Of a stretch of 64,000 bases of DNA, positions 41,514 through 51,967 are shown piece by piece (the first letter of the stretch is position 1; each line of letters begins with the position of its first letter). The stretch comes from Rhizobium acidisoli (GTDB lineage: Bacteria; Pseudomonadota; Alphaproteobacteria; Rhizobiales; Rhizobiaceae), in contig NZ_CP034998.1 of NCBI RefSeq assembly GCF_002531755.2, positions 2,108,001 to 2,172,000 on the forward strand. Reading direction: 5' to 3'. A program made the translations under genes and the position numbers. The notes below the pieces were generated by a model. It was not told the DNA's origin. It saw only the letters and a program-made list of their open reading frames with translations, and did no database searches.

Positions 41514-43973
41514 TCAATCCGCCGATTGGCAGGAATGCAGGTCGTAGAAGCGGAACTCCGGAAGGGCGCCGCGATCAAGCTGATGTGCCGGGGTAAAGGT
41601 GATGCGGCGGCTCTCGCCGGCTGCAAGGTCGAAGGCATTGTCGGAATATTTGCCGTCCGTCTCGGTCTCGATCATCACGAAGAGCGCAAGTCCCCTCGCG
41701 GTGACGTTGATATCGATCGCACCACTCTCCCCGACATATTCGTGAGCGACCGTCAGGCCCGACGGCTCCAATTCCAGCGCCTTATAGGTGCCGTTGACAT
41801 AATGCCCCTCGCCGCCCATGCCGTTCGACGCGGTGAAATGCCAGGCAAGCAGCGTGTCGGCGGGGATGTCGGAAACGTCGATGCTCGCAGCCGTCACCGC
41901 GGCATCCGGCGAGCACACGGCTTGCACGTCTTTCAGGTGCAGGCGTTCGCCCTTCATCGTCAGAGCCGAGATGGAAAGATCGATGCTGATATCTTCAAGC
42001 GTGTCGTTGACCAGCGAGAAGCGGATCGTCTTGCCGTCCTCGGAAGGAATGGCCGCGACCGCGACCGGCTGGAAGAAGCGCTTGACGAGATAATGCATCG
42101 CCTTCCAGCGGCCGCCATAGTCGAGGCTCGACCACGAGGCGACCGGCCATGTGTCGTTGAGCTGCCAGTAGATCGTGCCCATGCAATGCGGTTTGAGCGA
42201 CCGCCAATATTCCACCGCCGTCTTGATGGCGAGGCCCTGCTGTATCTGGGAAAGATAGACGAAGTTCGGAAAATCCTTGGGGAAACGGAAATAGCGGAAC
42301 ATCGTGCCGGCGATCCGCTCATTGCCGCCGGCATTCTTCTGGTGCAGCTCCATGACGGGGGAAGCAACGTTCATGTCCTTCTCCTCGGCATAGGTCTTGA
42401 TGACGGGCAGCGAGGTATAGGACTGGAAGCCGAATTCCGAGCAGAAGCGCGGCCGCACCGAACGGTAATTGTTGAACGACTTATTCTCGTGCCAGACCGA
42501 CCAGTAATGCATGTCGCCGGAGCCGTCGGCATGCCAGGCATCGCCGAAATCGAGATAGCCCGAAGCGGGGCTCGACGGCCACCAGAGAGCGCCGGGCAGC
42601 GCCTTCTTCACCGCCTGCTCGATCGTCCGGTTGAGGCGGTCGTAGGAGACGAGATAGCGGTCGCGATCCTTCCGTGATTCCTCGAACCAGGTGAGTGCTC
42701 CCACAAGTTCGTTGTCACCGCACCAGAGCGCAATCGAGGGATGCGAAGAAAGCCGGCGCACCTGGTAATCGACCTCGATCGCGACATTGTCGAGGAAGTC
42801 CTCGGTCGAGGGATAGAGGTTGCAGGCAAACATGAAGTCCTGCCAGACCATCAGGCCCAGCCGGTCGCATAAATCGTAGAAATGATCCTGCTCGTAAAAG
42901 CCGCCGCCCCAGACGCGGATCATGTTCATGTTGGCGGCTACGGCCGATTGCAGGAGATCCTCGGTCTTTTCAGGCGACGACAGCGAAAACAGCGCGTCAG
43001 CCGGGATCCAGTTGGCGCCGCGGCAGAAAATCTCACGGCCATTGACCTTGAAGGCGAAGCGGCTGCCTGATGCATCCGGGGTGGTGATCAGCTCGATGGT
43101 GCGAAGACCGATCTGCTTCGTCACCTCATCCGTCGGCAATTCGACGGACAGGCTATAGAGCGCCTGCTCGCCGCTGCCGGAAGGCCACCATAGGCGCGGA
43201 TTGTCGATATGGAAGAGATGGTTGACATGGGTCTCGCCATGGACGCCGACATCGAGGCGCACCCGCTCGCCATCGAGATCGAAATAGACCTGGGCAATGC
43301 TCGGCCCCTTGGAATAGAGCGTCGCCGTCACCGTCAGATCGACCGATCCGTCGAAATTATGCGTCTGGCGGGTGACGACATGTTCGATGCGCGCGGTCTC
43401 GAGCTTCTTCAGCGCGATCGTGCCGTAAAGGCCGAACGGCGCAATGGCGATATTCCAGTCCCAGCCGAAATGGCATTGCGGCTTGCGCAGCATGTTGCCA
43501 TCCGGGATCGGCGAATTGCCCGTGCTGTATGGGATGTAGAAGGGCTGCTTCTTCTGCCGCTCGGCCCCGACCGCGATGTTCGAGGCGAAGACGATGCGGA
43601 TGACATTGTCGGCCGCTTTCAACATGCTGGACACATCGGGCCGGTAGCGGCGGAAGCTGTTATCGGCTTCGAGCGCCAGGAAGCCGTTGACATGGACGCT
43701 GGCGACCGTGTCGAGGTAGTCGATATCCAGATACCAGTCGCCATCGACCTCCGGCAGCGCGAAGCTGCGCTCCACCGCCCATTCACGCTCGGCGACCCAC
43801 TGCACCTTTTCCTCGTTGCGGCCGAAATAGGGATCGGGGATCAGCCCTGCCCGGTGGAGCGCGGTATGCACGTCGCCCGGCAGCATGATCGCAGTGCGAA
43901 TCTCGCCGTCGACGGAGGCGAGCTGCCACGAACCGGAAAGGTCGATGTTGGAGGGGGGCGTTTGTTGCGTCAC
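41514..43973 (-). CDS. Glycoside hydrolase family 2, beta-mannosidase
   Basis: The 819-residue enzyme has the GH2 order: N-terminal jelly roll (LSGSWQLASVDGE, LPGDVHTALHRAGLIPDPYFGRN), Ig-like domain, TIM barrel with acid/base Glu near 421 (WCGDNELVGAL) and nucleophile Glu near 515 (FCSEFGFQSY), and C-terminal domains. The WPSGSGEQ and CRGANWIPADALF motifs mark beta-mannosidases. There is no signal peptide, so it cleaves imported mannosides. The start is GTG 43973. A repeat separates it from the transporter genes. Confidence 0.93.
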   Translation of the reverse strand: MTQQTPPSNIDLSGSWQLASVDGEIRTAIMLPGDVHTALHRAGLIPDPYFGRNEEKVQWVAEREWAVERSFALPEVDGDWYLDIDYLDTVASVHVNGFLALEADNSFRRYRPDVSSMLKAADNVIRIVFASNIAVGAERQKKQPFYIPYSTGNSPIPDGNMLRKPQCHFGWDWNIAIAPFGLYGTIALKKLETARIEHVVTRQTHNFDGSVDLTVTATLYSKGPSIAQVYFDLDGERVRLDVGVHGETHVNHLFHIDNPRLWWPSGSGEQALYSLSVELPTDEVTKQIGLRTIELITTPDASGSRFAFKVNGREIFCRGANWIPADALFSLSSPEKTEDLLQSAVAANMNMIRVWGGGFYEQDHFYDLCDRLGLMVWQDFMFACNLYPSTEDFLDNVAIEVDYQVRRLSSHPSIALWCGDNELVGALTWFEESRKDRDRYLVSYDRLNRTIEQAVKKALPGALWWPSSPASGYLDFGDAWHADGSGDMHYWSVWHENKSFNNYRSVRPRFCSEFGFQSYTSLPVIKTYAEEKDMNVASPVMELHQKNAGGNERIAGTMFRYFRFPKDFPNFVYLSQIQQGLAIKTAVEYWRSLKPHCMGTIYWQLNDTWPVASWSSLDYGGRWKAMHYLVKRFFQPVAVAAIPSEDGKTIRFSLVNDTLEDISIDLSISALTMKGERLHLKDVQAVCSPDAAVTAASIDVSDIPADTLLAWHFTASNGMGGEGHYVNGTYKALELEPSGLTVAHEYVGESGAIDINVTARGLALFVMIETETDGKYSDNAFDLAAGESRRITFTPAHQLDRGALPEFRFYDLHSCQSAD

Positions 43974-44100
43974 GATGTCGTTTCCGATTTCGAAAAGGGT
44001 TGTGGTCTTGAAGGAAGGGCAAATGTCACCGTTCGGTGGCCTTCACCTAGTCGTTCGTCAGAGACGTTTCGTTTTTCTCCTCATCCGCCCACCCCGCTCT

Positions 44101-44189
44101 CCGTCATCCTCGGGCTTGACCCGAGGATCTACACCGCATCCACGTGCGGCAGCGGGCATGGATCCTCGGGTCAAGCCCGAGGATGACGG
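44101..44189. repeat. Perfect 29-bp inverted repeat element
   Basis: The arms 44101-44129 and 44161-44189 are perfect inverted copies (CCGTCATCCTCGGGCTTGAC at the left start) around a 31-bp spacer with a small CCGCA/TGCGG hairpin. This is a well-known dispersed palindrome in alphaproteobacterial genomes. Confidence 0.75.
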
Positions 44190-44250
44190 AGGTCGGGGTT
44201 GGCCTTTTCGTCAAACTCGCTCCGGCTAGTGGCCTCAATCCGCAAAATCC

Positions 44251-45357
<1,107 letters not shown>

Positions 45358-45361
45358 GGGA

Positions 45362-46306
45362 TCAACCCTTCACTGCGCCAGCGGCGATGCCGCGGACGAA
45401 AAGTCGTCCCGACACGAAGTAAACGATGAGCGGCACGAGACCGGTGAGGATCGTTGCCGCCATGTTGACGTTGTATTCCTTCACGCCCTGGACGGAATTG
45501 ACGATGTTGTTGAGCTGCACGGTCATCGGATAGGTATCCGGCCGGGTGAAGACCACGCCGAACAGGAAGTCGTTCCAGATGCCGGTCACCTGCAGGATCA
45601 TCGCGACGACGAAGATCGGCAGCGACATCGGCAGCATGATCTTCAGGAAGATCTGCCAGAAGCCCGCACCGTCGACACGCGCCGCCTTGAACAATTCTTC
45701 CGGCAGCGACACGAAATAATTGCGGAAGAGCAGCGTCAGGATCGGCATGCCGAAGATCGAATGCACGATGACGAGACCCGTCAGCGTGCCGTAGATGCCG
45801 ATTTCACGCAGGATGATGACGATCGGATAGATCATCACCTGATAGGGAATGAACGCCCCGATGATGAGGATCGAGAAGAACAGCTCTGATCCCTTGAAGC
45901 GCCAGTTTGCCAGCGCATAACCGTTCACCGAGGCAATGGCGATCGAGATGATGACCGACGGCACGGTGATGCGCACCGAGTTCCAGAAACCGCGCGACAG
46001 GCCGTCGCAGTTCAAGCCTGTGCAGGCCTCCGCCCAGGCCTTCACCCAGGGCTCGAAGGTTATTTCCATCGGTGGCGAGAAGATATTGCCGAGACGGATT
46101 TCCGGCATGCCCTTCAGCGAGGTGACGACCATCACATAGAGCGGCAGCAGATAATAGAGCGCCGCGATCGTCAGCGTACCGTAGAGCATGATGTTGCGCG
46201 ACGACAGCGCCGGGCGCGGCTTCGCGCCGCTCGGGCCTTCGCCGAGTCTCGGTGCGACGGCATCGATACCGGCAACGGTGGTGTTGAGAGTTCCTACATC
46301 AGCCAC
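45362..46306 (-). CDS. Carbohydrate ABC transporter permease (MalG/GtsC type)
   Basis: The protein of about 314 residues has six membrane helices and the EAA loop EELFKAARVDGAGFWQIFLKI of CUT1 permeases. It has a cytosolic N-terminal arm of about 40 residues. I take GTG 46306 as start because GGAGGG lies seven bases upstream. A TTG at 46330 is in frame but leaves no suitable ribosome-binding site. It overlaps the other permease gene by 8 bp. Confidence 0.9.
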   Translation of the reverse strand: MADVGTLNTTVAGIDAVAPRLGEGPSGAKPRPALSSRNIMLYGTLTIAALYYLLPLYVMVVTSLKGMPEIRLGNIFSPPMEITFEPWVKAWAEACTGLNCDGLSRGFWNSVRITVPSVIISIAIASVNGYALANWRFKGSELFFSILIIGAFIPYQVMIYPIVIILREIGIYGTLTGLVIVHSIFGMPILTLLFRNYFVSLPEELFKAARVDGAGFWQIFLKIMLPMSLPIFVVAMILQVTGIWNDFLFGVVFTRPDTYPMTVQLNNIVNSVQGVKEYNVNMAATILTGLVPLIVYFVSGRLFVRGIAAGAVKG

Positions 46307-47204
46307 GCTTGCGCCCTCCGCCGAATTCAAGATAGGCCCACGGAACGATGATGATCGCGACGGTGACGAGCATCATGGTCGAGGCAGCAAAGCCCTGCCC
46401 CAGGTTCTGCGCCTGGAACATGTAGTCGTAGACATATTTCGCCGGCACTTCCGAAGAAATGCCCGGCCCGCCCGATGTCTGCGCCACCACGAGGTCGTAG
46501 ACCTTGACGATACCCGAGGCGATGATGACGATCGTCGTAATGAACACCGGCCGCATCATCGGGATCACGATGAAAAGATAGGTCCTCCACATCGGAATGC
46601 CGTCGACGCGCGCCGCCTTCCAGATGTCTTCGTCGATGCCGCGCAGGCCGGCCAGCATCAGGCACATGACGAGACCCGTTCCCTGCCACAGCGCCGCGAT
46701 CAGAATGCCGTAGATGACGATTTCAGGCGTATAGAGCGGATTGAAGGTGAAGCTCGTCCAGCCCATCGAACGCACGACTGACTGAATGCCGAAATCGGGG
46801 TTCAGAACCCATTGCCAGACGAGGCCCGTCACGATGAAGGACAGCGCGAAGGGATAGAGGAAGATGGTGCGGAATGTGTTTTCGAAACGGATCTTCTGGT
46901 CCATCAGCGCGGCGAGCATAAAACCGATGACCAGGCTGAAGACCAGCGAGAGCACGCCGTAGAGAGCCAGGTTCTCGATGGCCGTCACCCAGCGGGGTGC
47001 CGCCCAGAGTCGCTCGTACTGATCGATGCCGACAAAGCTCAACCGCGGAAGCAGCTTGGAATTGGTGAAGGAATAAAAGACCGTCCAGAACGTGCCGCCG
47101 ACAAAGATCACCAGCGCTGTCAGGATCATCGGGATGGACGCAATCTTGGCATTCAGATTGCGCAGTAACTTGATTGGCCGGCCTGCTTGCGCTTGACCCG
47201 TCAT
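46299..47204 (-). CDS. Carbohydrate ABC transporter permease (MalF/GtsB type)
   Basis: The protein of about 301 residues has a short N-terminal arm, six helices (MILTALVIFVGGTFWTVFYSF first) and the EAA loop DEDIWKAARVDGIPMWRTYLF. The MYDLVV-like region and the PGISSEVPAKYVYDYMF stretch resemble glucose/mannose-type importers. ATG 47204 is preferred (GAGGAG eight bases upstream) over GTG 47210. The 140-bp gap before it contains the strong hairpin that follows the binding-protein gene. Confidence 0.9.
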   Translation of the reverse strand: MTGQAQAGRPIKLLRNLNAKIASIPMILTALVIFVGGTFWTVFYSFTNSKLLPRLSFVGIDQYERLWAAPRWVTAIENLALYGVLSLVFSLVIGFMLAALMDQKIRFENTFRTIFLYPFALSFIVTGLVWQWVLNPDFGIQSVVRSMGWTSFTFNPLYTPEIVIYGILIAALWQGTGLVMCLMLAGLRGIDEDIWKAARVDGIPMWRTYLFIVIPMMRPVFITTIVIIASGIVKVYDLVVAQTSGGPGISSEVPAKYVYDYMFQAQNLGQGFAASTMMLVTVAIIIVPWAYLEFGGGRKRG

Positions 47205-47294
47205 GAACACTTCTCCTCAATTCGCAGCTGCGACCCGTAACGGAACGGGTTGGCAGCGTCTGCCATCCTGTCCCGGGATTCGCCGGAATGCCGG

Positions 47295-47339
47295 AGACAC
47301 GCCGCCGGCCGGACCATTCGTCCGGCCGGCGGCGTGTCT
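47295..47339. terminator. Very stable 20-bp hairpin after the sugar-binding-protein gene
   Basis: Perfect arms at 47295-47314 and 47320-47339 (starting AGACACGCCGCCGGCC) enclose a 5-base loop, 6 bp past the binding-protein stop on the minus strand. There is no T run, so it probably acts as an mRNA-end protector or partial attenuator that raises binding protein relative to permease. Confidence 0.7.
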
Positions 47340-47344
47340 ACCGA

Positions 47345-48580
47345 TCAGTCAGCCGAAGCGATGATTTTGGCGAAACGCTTCTGAGCGTCCTCCGGCGTCA
47401 TCGACGGGTTGGCGAAGAATTCGGAGAAGAGGTCTTCCTTCTGCTTCTGGCTGTCGGCCGAAAGCAGCTGGTCGGTACCTTGGATCACGTTGCCCTTGGC
47501 GAGGATGTCGAGACCCTTCTTCATGCAGTCGTTGGCGGCGGCGAGATCGACATCGCCGCGAACCGGCAGCGAGCCCTTTTTCAGGTTGAAGGCAACCTGG
47601 GTCTTGGGATCGAGCAGGGTCTTGGCGAGCACGGCCTGCGCCTTGGATTTTTCCTCGTCCTTCAGCAGCGGGAAGTAGAAGGCATCGCCGCCGGTCGAGA
47701 TGATCTCGTTCACGCCGAGGCCCGGCAGGCAGGTGTAGTCGGTGCCGGCCTTCTGACCGGCGAGTGCGAATTCACCCTGCGCCCAGTCGCCCATGATCTG
47801 ACCGCCGGCCTTGCCTGTGATGACGAGGTTGGTGGCCTGGTTCCAGTCCTGGACGTTGCTGCCTTTGGCCATACGCCGCGCATCGTCGGCGGCCTTGAAC
47901 ACCTTGGCGATTTCAGGACCGGCGGCAACTTCCGCATCCTTGTCCTTGAAAACCTTGTTGAAGGTATCCTTGCCGGCAACCGCGACCATCAGCACGTCGA
48001 AGGCGCCTGTCGCCTGCCACGGCTGGCCGCCGACGGCGAGCGGAATGATGCCGGCCTTTTCGAGAGCCGGAGCGGCGGCGACGAACTCGTCCCAGTTCTT
48101 CGGAACCTCGACGCCGGCCTTCTTGAAGGCGGCATTCGACAGCCACAGCCACTGCCAGGAGTGGATGTTGACCGGAGCGCAATAGATCTTGCCGTCGATC
48201 GTGCAGGAATCGAGCAGGCTCGCCGGGCGGATGATGTCCTTCCAGTGCTCGGCGGTCGCCACGTCGGTCAGATCGCGCATCAGGCCAGCCTGAACGAGTT
48301 CCTCAGCCTGGCGGCCGTGGTTGAACTGGGTGGCGCCCATCGGGTCGCCGCCGGTGATGCGGCTGATCATAATCGGACGGGCGGTGCCGCCGGAGCCGGC
48401 GATGGCGCCGTCGACCCAGTGGTTGCCGGTGGCGTCGAATGCCTTTGCCAGCTCGGCGACGGCAGCCGATTCGCCGCCTGAAGTCCACCAATGCGTGACT
48501 TCGAGATCGGTAGCATTGGCGGCGCCGAACGGAAGCGCGACCGAAGCGGCAAGCACGGCCGCCATAATACGAATTTTCAT
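47345..48580 (-). CDS. Carbohydrate ABC transporter binding protein (glucose/mannose CUT1 type)
   Basis: The 411-residue periplasmic protein has a signal peptide (1-23, ANATDLEV). It is an SBP_bac_1 protein close to bacterial glucose/mannose-binding proteins: VTHWWTSGGESAAVAELAKAF, NIHSWQWLWLSNAAFKKAG, GGQPWQATGAFDVLMVAV, GLGVNEIISTGGDAFYFPL. Aromatic residues suited to sugar stacking are frequent. GGGAGGA precedes the ATG. It is the first gene of the operon and faces the LacI gene. Confidence 0.92.
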   Translation of the reverse strand: MKIRIMAAVLAASVALPFGAANATDLEVTHWWTSGGESAAVAELAKAFDATGNHWVDGAIAGSGGTARPIMISRITGGDPMGATQFNHGRQAEELVQAGLMRDLTDVATAEHWKDIIRPASLLDSCTIDGKIYCAPVNIHSWQWLWLSNAAFKKAGVEVPKNWDEFVAAAPALEKAGIIPLAVGGQPWQATGAFDVLMVAVAGKDTFNKVFKDKDAEVAAGPEIAKVFKAADDARRMAKGSNVQDWNQATNLVITGKAGGQIMGDWAQGEFALAGQKAGTDYTCLPGLGVNEIISTGGDAFYFPLLKDEEKSKAQAVLAKTLLDPKTQVAFNLKKGSLPVRGDVDLAAANDCMKKGLDILAKGNVIQGTDQLLSADSQKQKEDLFSEFFANPSMTPEDAQKRFAKIIASAD

Positions 48581-49035
48581 GAGTTTTCCTCCCTCACTGA
48601 AACGTTGCCGGAAAAACTTAGATCAATCGATTTCCGCACGCAACCGCCCGCCTTCAAATTTTTCCTCGACAACGGGATTTACTACTTGTGCCTGTTTCCT
48701 GTCGGCCCGGCTCTCCCCTCCGAACCGGCATTCGGTCACACGATCTCGCAGATGCACTTTCTCTTTATAATATTGAAAATATACATAAAAGTCTCGAAAT
48801 TCGTTTTCAACTCCGCCGTATACTTTTCGCAAACGCAAAAAAGCAGGGCATGAGCCGTAGATTCAACCTGTGCACACAATGCTGCAAAGCACATAGGAAA
48901 AAGCCCTCGACATTTCTACTGTATCGTTACAGATTGCGTTTCTTAGGGAGGCGCGATTTTGGCGGGCGGCGGGCTTACGGCGCCTGAAAAAGCCTCTATA
49001 AGCGACACCAATTCGCGCGAGGCAGGCCTACAGGG
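48581..49035. promoter_or_regulatory. Divergent control region of the sugar locus
   Basis: These 455 bp between the binding-protein and LacI genes contain no credible gene. They include an A+T-rich stretch around 48770-48840, a candidate LacI-family operator at 48919-48932, and AATCGATT at 48625-48632 near the binding-protein start. This arrangement suits repression of the importer operon by the LacI protein. Confidence 0.5.
48919..48932. promoter_or_regulatory. Candidate LacI-family operator
   Basis: CTGTA-TCGT-TACAG is a 14-bp near-perfect palindrome with a central CG, the usual form of LacI/GalR-family operators. It lies 104 bp upstream of the LacI gene. Confidence 0.45.
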
Positions 49036-50076
49036 ATGGAAAACAAGGGAAATTTCGGGCAGGCGGCATCGCCAACGGCGCGCGAGCGCCCGACGTTGAA
49101 GACGATCGCCTTCATGACCGGCCTCGGCGTGACGACAGTATCGCGCGCCTTAAAGGATGCGCCCGACATCGGGGCGGAAACCAAAGAGCGGGTGCGCATG
49201 GTCGCCCGCCAGCTCGGTTACCAGCCGAACAGGGCCGGCGTGCGCCTGCGCACCGGCAAGACCAACGTCATCGCCCTCGTCCTCAGCATCGACGAGGAGA
49301 TCATGGGCTTTTCGAGCCAGATGGTCTTCGGCATCTCCGAGGTCCTGTCCGGCACGCCCTATCATATCGTCGTCACGCCGCATTCCCACAGCAAGGATCC
49401 GATGCTGCCGGTGCGCTACATCCTTGACACCGGCTCGGCCGACGGCGTCATCATCTCGCGCATCGAACCGGACGATCCGCGCGTGCGGCTGTTGACCGAG
49501 CGCGGCATGCCCTTCGCCACCCATGGGCGCACCGACGCCGGTCTCACGCACCCTTTCCACGACTTCAACAACGAAGCCTTCGCCCACCAGGCGGTGGAAC
49601 GGCTCGTCAAACGCGGCCGGCGGCGCATCGCCCTGCTGCAGCCGCCGAGCAAGCTCACCTATTACGCCCATATCCGCATCGGCTTCCAGACCGGCCTGCA
49701 TGATTACGGCGCCGAGGAAGTGCCGCTGCGCGTCAACAGCGACGCGCCCCTCGCCGACATTCGCGACGTCGTCGAGGTGATGATGCGCTCACCCAATGCC
49801 CCTGATGGCATCGTCTGTTCGGCCGGCAGCGCAGCGATCGCCGTCAATGCCGGTATCGAGGCTGCCGGCAAGGCGCTCGGCCGCGATCTCGATATGGTGT
49901 CGAAGCAATCGGTGCCGATCCTCAACTGGATCCGCCCCGAGATTATCACCGTCCAGGAAGACGTGCGCCAGGCCGGCCGCGAAATGGCCAAAGCCGTCAT
50001 TGCCCGCATCGACGGCGTCGAACCGGAGCTGCTGCAGAGCATCAGCCAGCCGATCTGGCCTGAGGGCGGCAGGTAA
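49036..50076 (+). CDS. LacI-family transcriptional regulator
   Basis: The 346-residue protein has an N-terminal HTH and hinge ([35 protein letters not shown] in outline, [19 protein letters not shown]). A periplasmic-binding-like sugar domain follows ([44 protein letters not shown]). It is encoded divergently from the CUT1 importer operon and probably represses it until a mannose- or glucoside-like inducer binds. Confidence 0.93.
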   Translation: MENKGNFGQAASPTARERPTLKTIAFMTGLGVTTVSRALKDAPDIGAETKERVRMVARQLGYQPNRAGVRLRTGKTNVIALVLSIDEEIMGFSSQMVFGISEVLSGTPYHIVVTPHSHSKDPMLPVRYILDTGSADGVIISRIEPDDPRVRLLTERGMPFATHGRTDAGLTHPFHDFNNEAFAHQAVERLVKRGRRRIALLQPPSKLTYYAHIRIGFQTGLHDYGAEEVPLRVNSDAPLADIRDVVEVMMRSPNAPDGIVCSAGSAAIAVNAGIEAAGKALGRDLDMVSKQSVPILNWIRPEIITVQEDVRQAGREMAKAVIARIDGVEPELLQSISQPIWPEGGR

Positions 50077-50243
50077 GGCGGATTAAGACGCGCGACCCGT
50101 CGGGTTGGTGGCTCAAATCGGTTCCAGCGACGTAGTGAGCTCAGCTCTCCCCCAACTCACCGCGCCAATCGCAAGCGGGGCATCGGCTCGAAAAAGCCAA
50201 GATTGCTCGCCATCTCAAAGCGAGTGACGGGGAGATCGACAGC

Positions 50244-50858
50244 ATGCAAGAAAGCGGCGTGCCCTATTTCAGCCAATGGGAAACACCGGGCATGACGCTG
50301 CCGGTGCTTGCCGAGGGGTCGCAGGCCTTGCTCGGCGATCCGCTCTGGCAACACTCGGGAGCCGGCACGATCGAGGAATATGCGCGCTGGGCGGTCAATG
50401 TCTGCGGCATGGCCTGCCTGAAGATGATCCTTGCCGCCCGCGGTGAGATCCATCCGACCCTCCAGCTTGCCCGCGCCTGCACTAGATATGGCGGTTATGT
50501 CGTCAACGAGATCGATGCCTCGATCAAGGGGCTGATCTACGCGCCCTTCGTCCGCTTCGCTGCCGACCGATTCGCGCTGAGCGCGGAGACCATCACAGGC
50601 GTCGAGACATATGCCATTCCAGAGCTTCTATCGAAGCGGCGCTTCTTCATCGCCTCGGTGCATTCGGGCATCCGCTGGCCGCAGCGCCAGCCGCCATCGA
50701 AGGGCGGCCATCTGGTGCTGGTCACGGCGGCGAGCGACGAGGCGATCCGCTTCCACAACCCGTCTGGCCATGACGAGGCGAGCCAGGCTGATGTGACGCT
50801 GCCGCTCGCCGTCTTCGACCGCTTCTTCGCCAATCGCGGCATATCTGTCGACACCTGA
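50244..50858 (+). CDS. C39-like papain-fold cysteine peptidase
   Basis: The 204-residue protein has the papain-like triad order of peptidase_C39_2: Cys54 (or Cys58) in VNVCGMACLKMIL, His156 in KGGHLVLVTAA, and Asn172 in FHNPSG. Repeat-like features start with VPYFSQWE. There is no signal peptide or membrane domain, unlike bacteriocin transporter C39 domains. GGGGAG precedes the ATG. The next gene, 33 bp downstream, encodes a D-Ala-D-Ala ligase-like enzyme, so a peptide or peptidoglycan-precursor substrate is possible. Confidence 0.75.
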   Translation: MQESGVPYFSQWETPGMTLPVLAEGSQALLGDPLWQHSGAGTIEEYARWAVNVCGMACLKMILAARGEIHPTLQLARACTRYGGYVVNEIDASIKGLIYAPFVRFAADRFALSAETITGVETYAIPELLSKRRFFIASVHSGIRWPQRQPPSKGGHLVLVTAASDEAIRFHNPSGHDEASQADVTLPLAVFDRFFANRGISVDT

Positions 50859-50891
50859 CCTTTTCAACACCAGATCGCTTCGGAGGCTTGC

Positions 50892-51965
50892 ATGACCCCT
50901 TCCCCAAACAGGCTGCGCATCGCCGTGCTCTTCGGCGGCCGCTCGGCCGAGCATGAGGTTTCCATCCTTTCGGCGACCAATGTCATGGGCGCGCTCGTGC
51001 CCGAGAAATATGACGCCATCCCTGTTTTCATCACCCGCGGGGGACAATGGCTGCTGAGCAATTTCGAGGACGGCATACTGGCAACACCGTCATCAGGCGT
51101 CGAAATCTGCCTCGTGCCGGGCGGACGCGGCCGGATGCTGGCGATCCCGGCCCATGGCGCGGCCCACGAATTGCCGGGGATCGACATCCTGTTTCCCGTG
51201 CTGCACGGCCTGCATGGCGAAGATGGATCGGTGCAGGGCCTGGCGGAGGTGGCGCGCGTTCCACTCGCCGGCTGCGGCATTCTCGGTTCGGCCGCAGCGC
51301 TCGACAAGGACATCGCCAAGCGCCTGCTGAAGGCAGCAGGCCTGCCGGTGGCGCGCTCGGTGACAATGCGTGAGGATGCTGTCCCCTCGCTGGCAGCCCT
51401 CGAAAGCGAGCTTGGACTGCCGCTCTTCATCAAGCCGGCGCGGCAGGGATCGTCGGTCGGTGTCGCCAAGGTTCATGCCAGCCAGGAATTCGCACCCGCC
51501 CTTGCCGAGGCCTTCCGCCACGATCGTATACTGCTCGCCGAGGAGTTCGTTGCCGGCCGCGAGATCGAATTCAGCGTGCTGGAGGATAGGGCAGGCGAAC
51601 TTTTCGTCTCCCGGCCGGGCGAGATCGTGCCGGCCGAAAGTCACGGCTTCTACAGTTACGATGCCAAATACGTCGACGAGAAGGGCGCGGCGCTGAAAGT
51701 CCCGGCCGAACTGCCTGAGGAGGTCGAGGCTGCCATGCGCGACATGGCCGCAAGCGCTTTCCGGGCGGTCGGCTGCGACGGCATGGCCCGCGTCGACTTT
51801 TTTCTGATGGACGACATGCGGTTCCTCGTCAACGAGATCAACACCATCCCCGGCTTCACCGATATCAGCATGTATTCTAAGGCGATGGCGGCAAGCGGCG
51901 TCGGTTACGCCGAAATCATCGACAGGCTGGTGGAGCACGGCCTGGCGCGCGCCGGCCGGACCTGA
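50892..51965 (+). CDS. D-alanine--D-alanine ligase-like ATP-grasp enzyme
   Basis: The 357-residue ATP-grasp ligase matches Ddl: VLFGGRSAEHEVSILSATNV, FPVLHGLHGEDGSVQGL, GILGSAAALDKDIAKRLLKAAGLP (in outline), FIKPARQGSSVGV, and MARVDFFL with NEINTIPGFT. The housekeeping rhizobial ddlB normally sits in the mra/mur cell-division cluster, which is absent here. This is therefore an accessory ligase, of DdlA type. GGAGG precedes ATG 50892. It is flanked by C39-like protease and P-loop genes in one short operon. Confidence 0.9.
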   Translation: MTPSPNRLRIAVLFGGRSAEHEVSILSATNVMGALVPEKYDAIPVFITRGGQWLLSNFEDGILATPSSGVEICLVPGGRGRMLAIPAHGAAHELPGIDILFPVLHGLHGEDGSVQGLAEVARVPLAGCGILGSAAALDKDIAKRLLKAAGLPVARSVTMREDAVPSLAALESELGLPLFIKPARQGSSVGVAKVHASQEFAPALAEAFRHDRILLAEEFVAGREIEFSVLEDRAGELFVSRPGEIVPAESHGFYSYDAKYVDEKGAALKVPAELPEEVEAAMRDMAASAFRAVGCDGMARVDFFLMDDMRFLVNEINTIPGFTDISMYSKAMAASGVGYAEIIDRLVEHGLARAGRT

Positions 51966-51967
51966 GC

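Noticed and set aside
46299..46306. Overlap of the two sugar permease genes as a possible frameshift
   Set aside because: Both proteins are complete and the overlap is a normal translational-coupling arrangement with a ribosome-binding site for the second gene.
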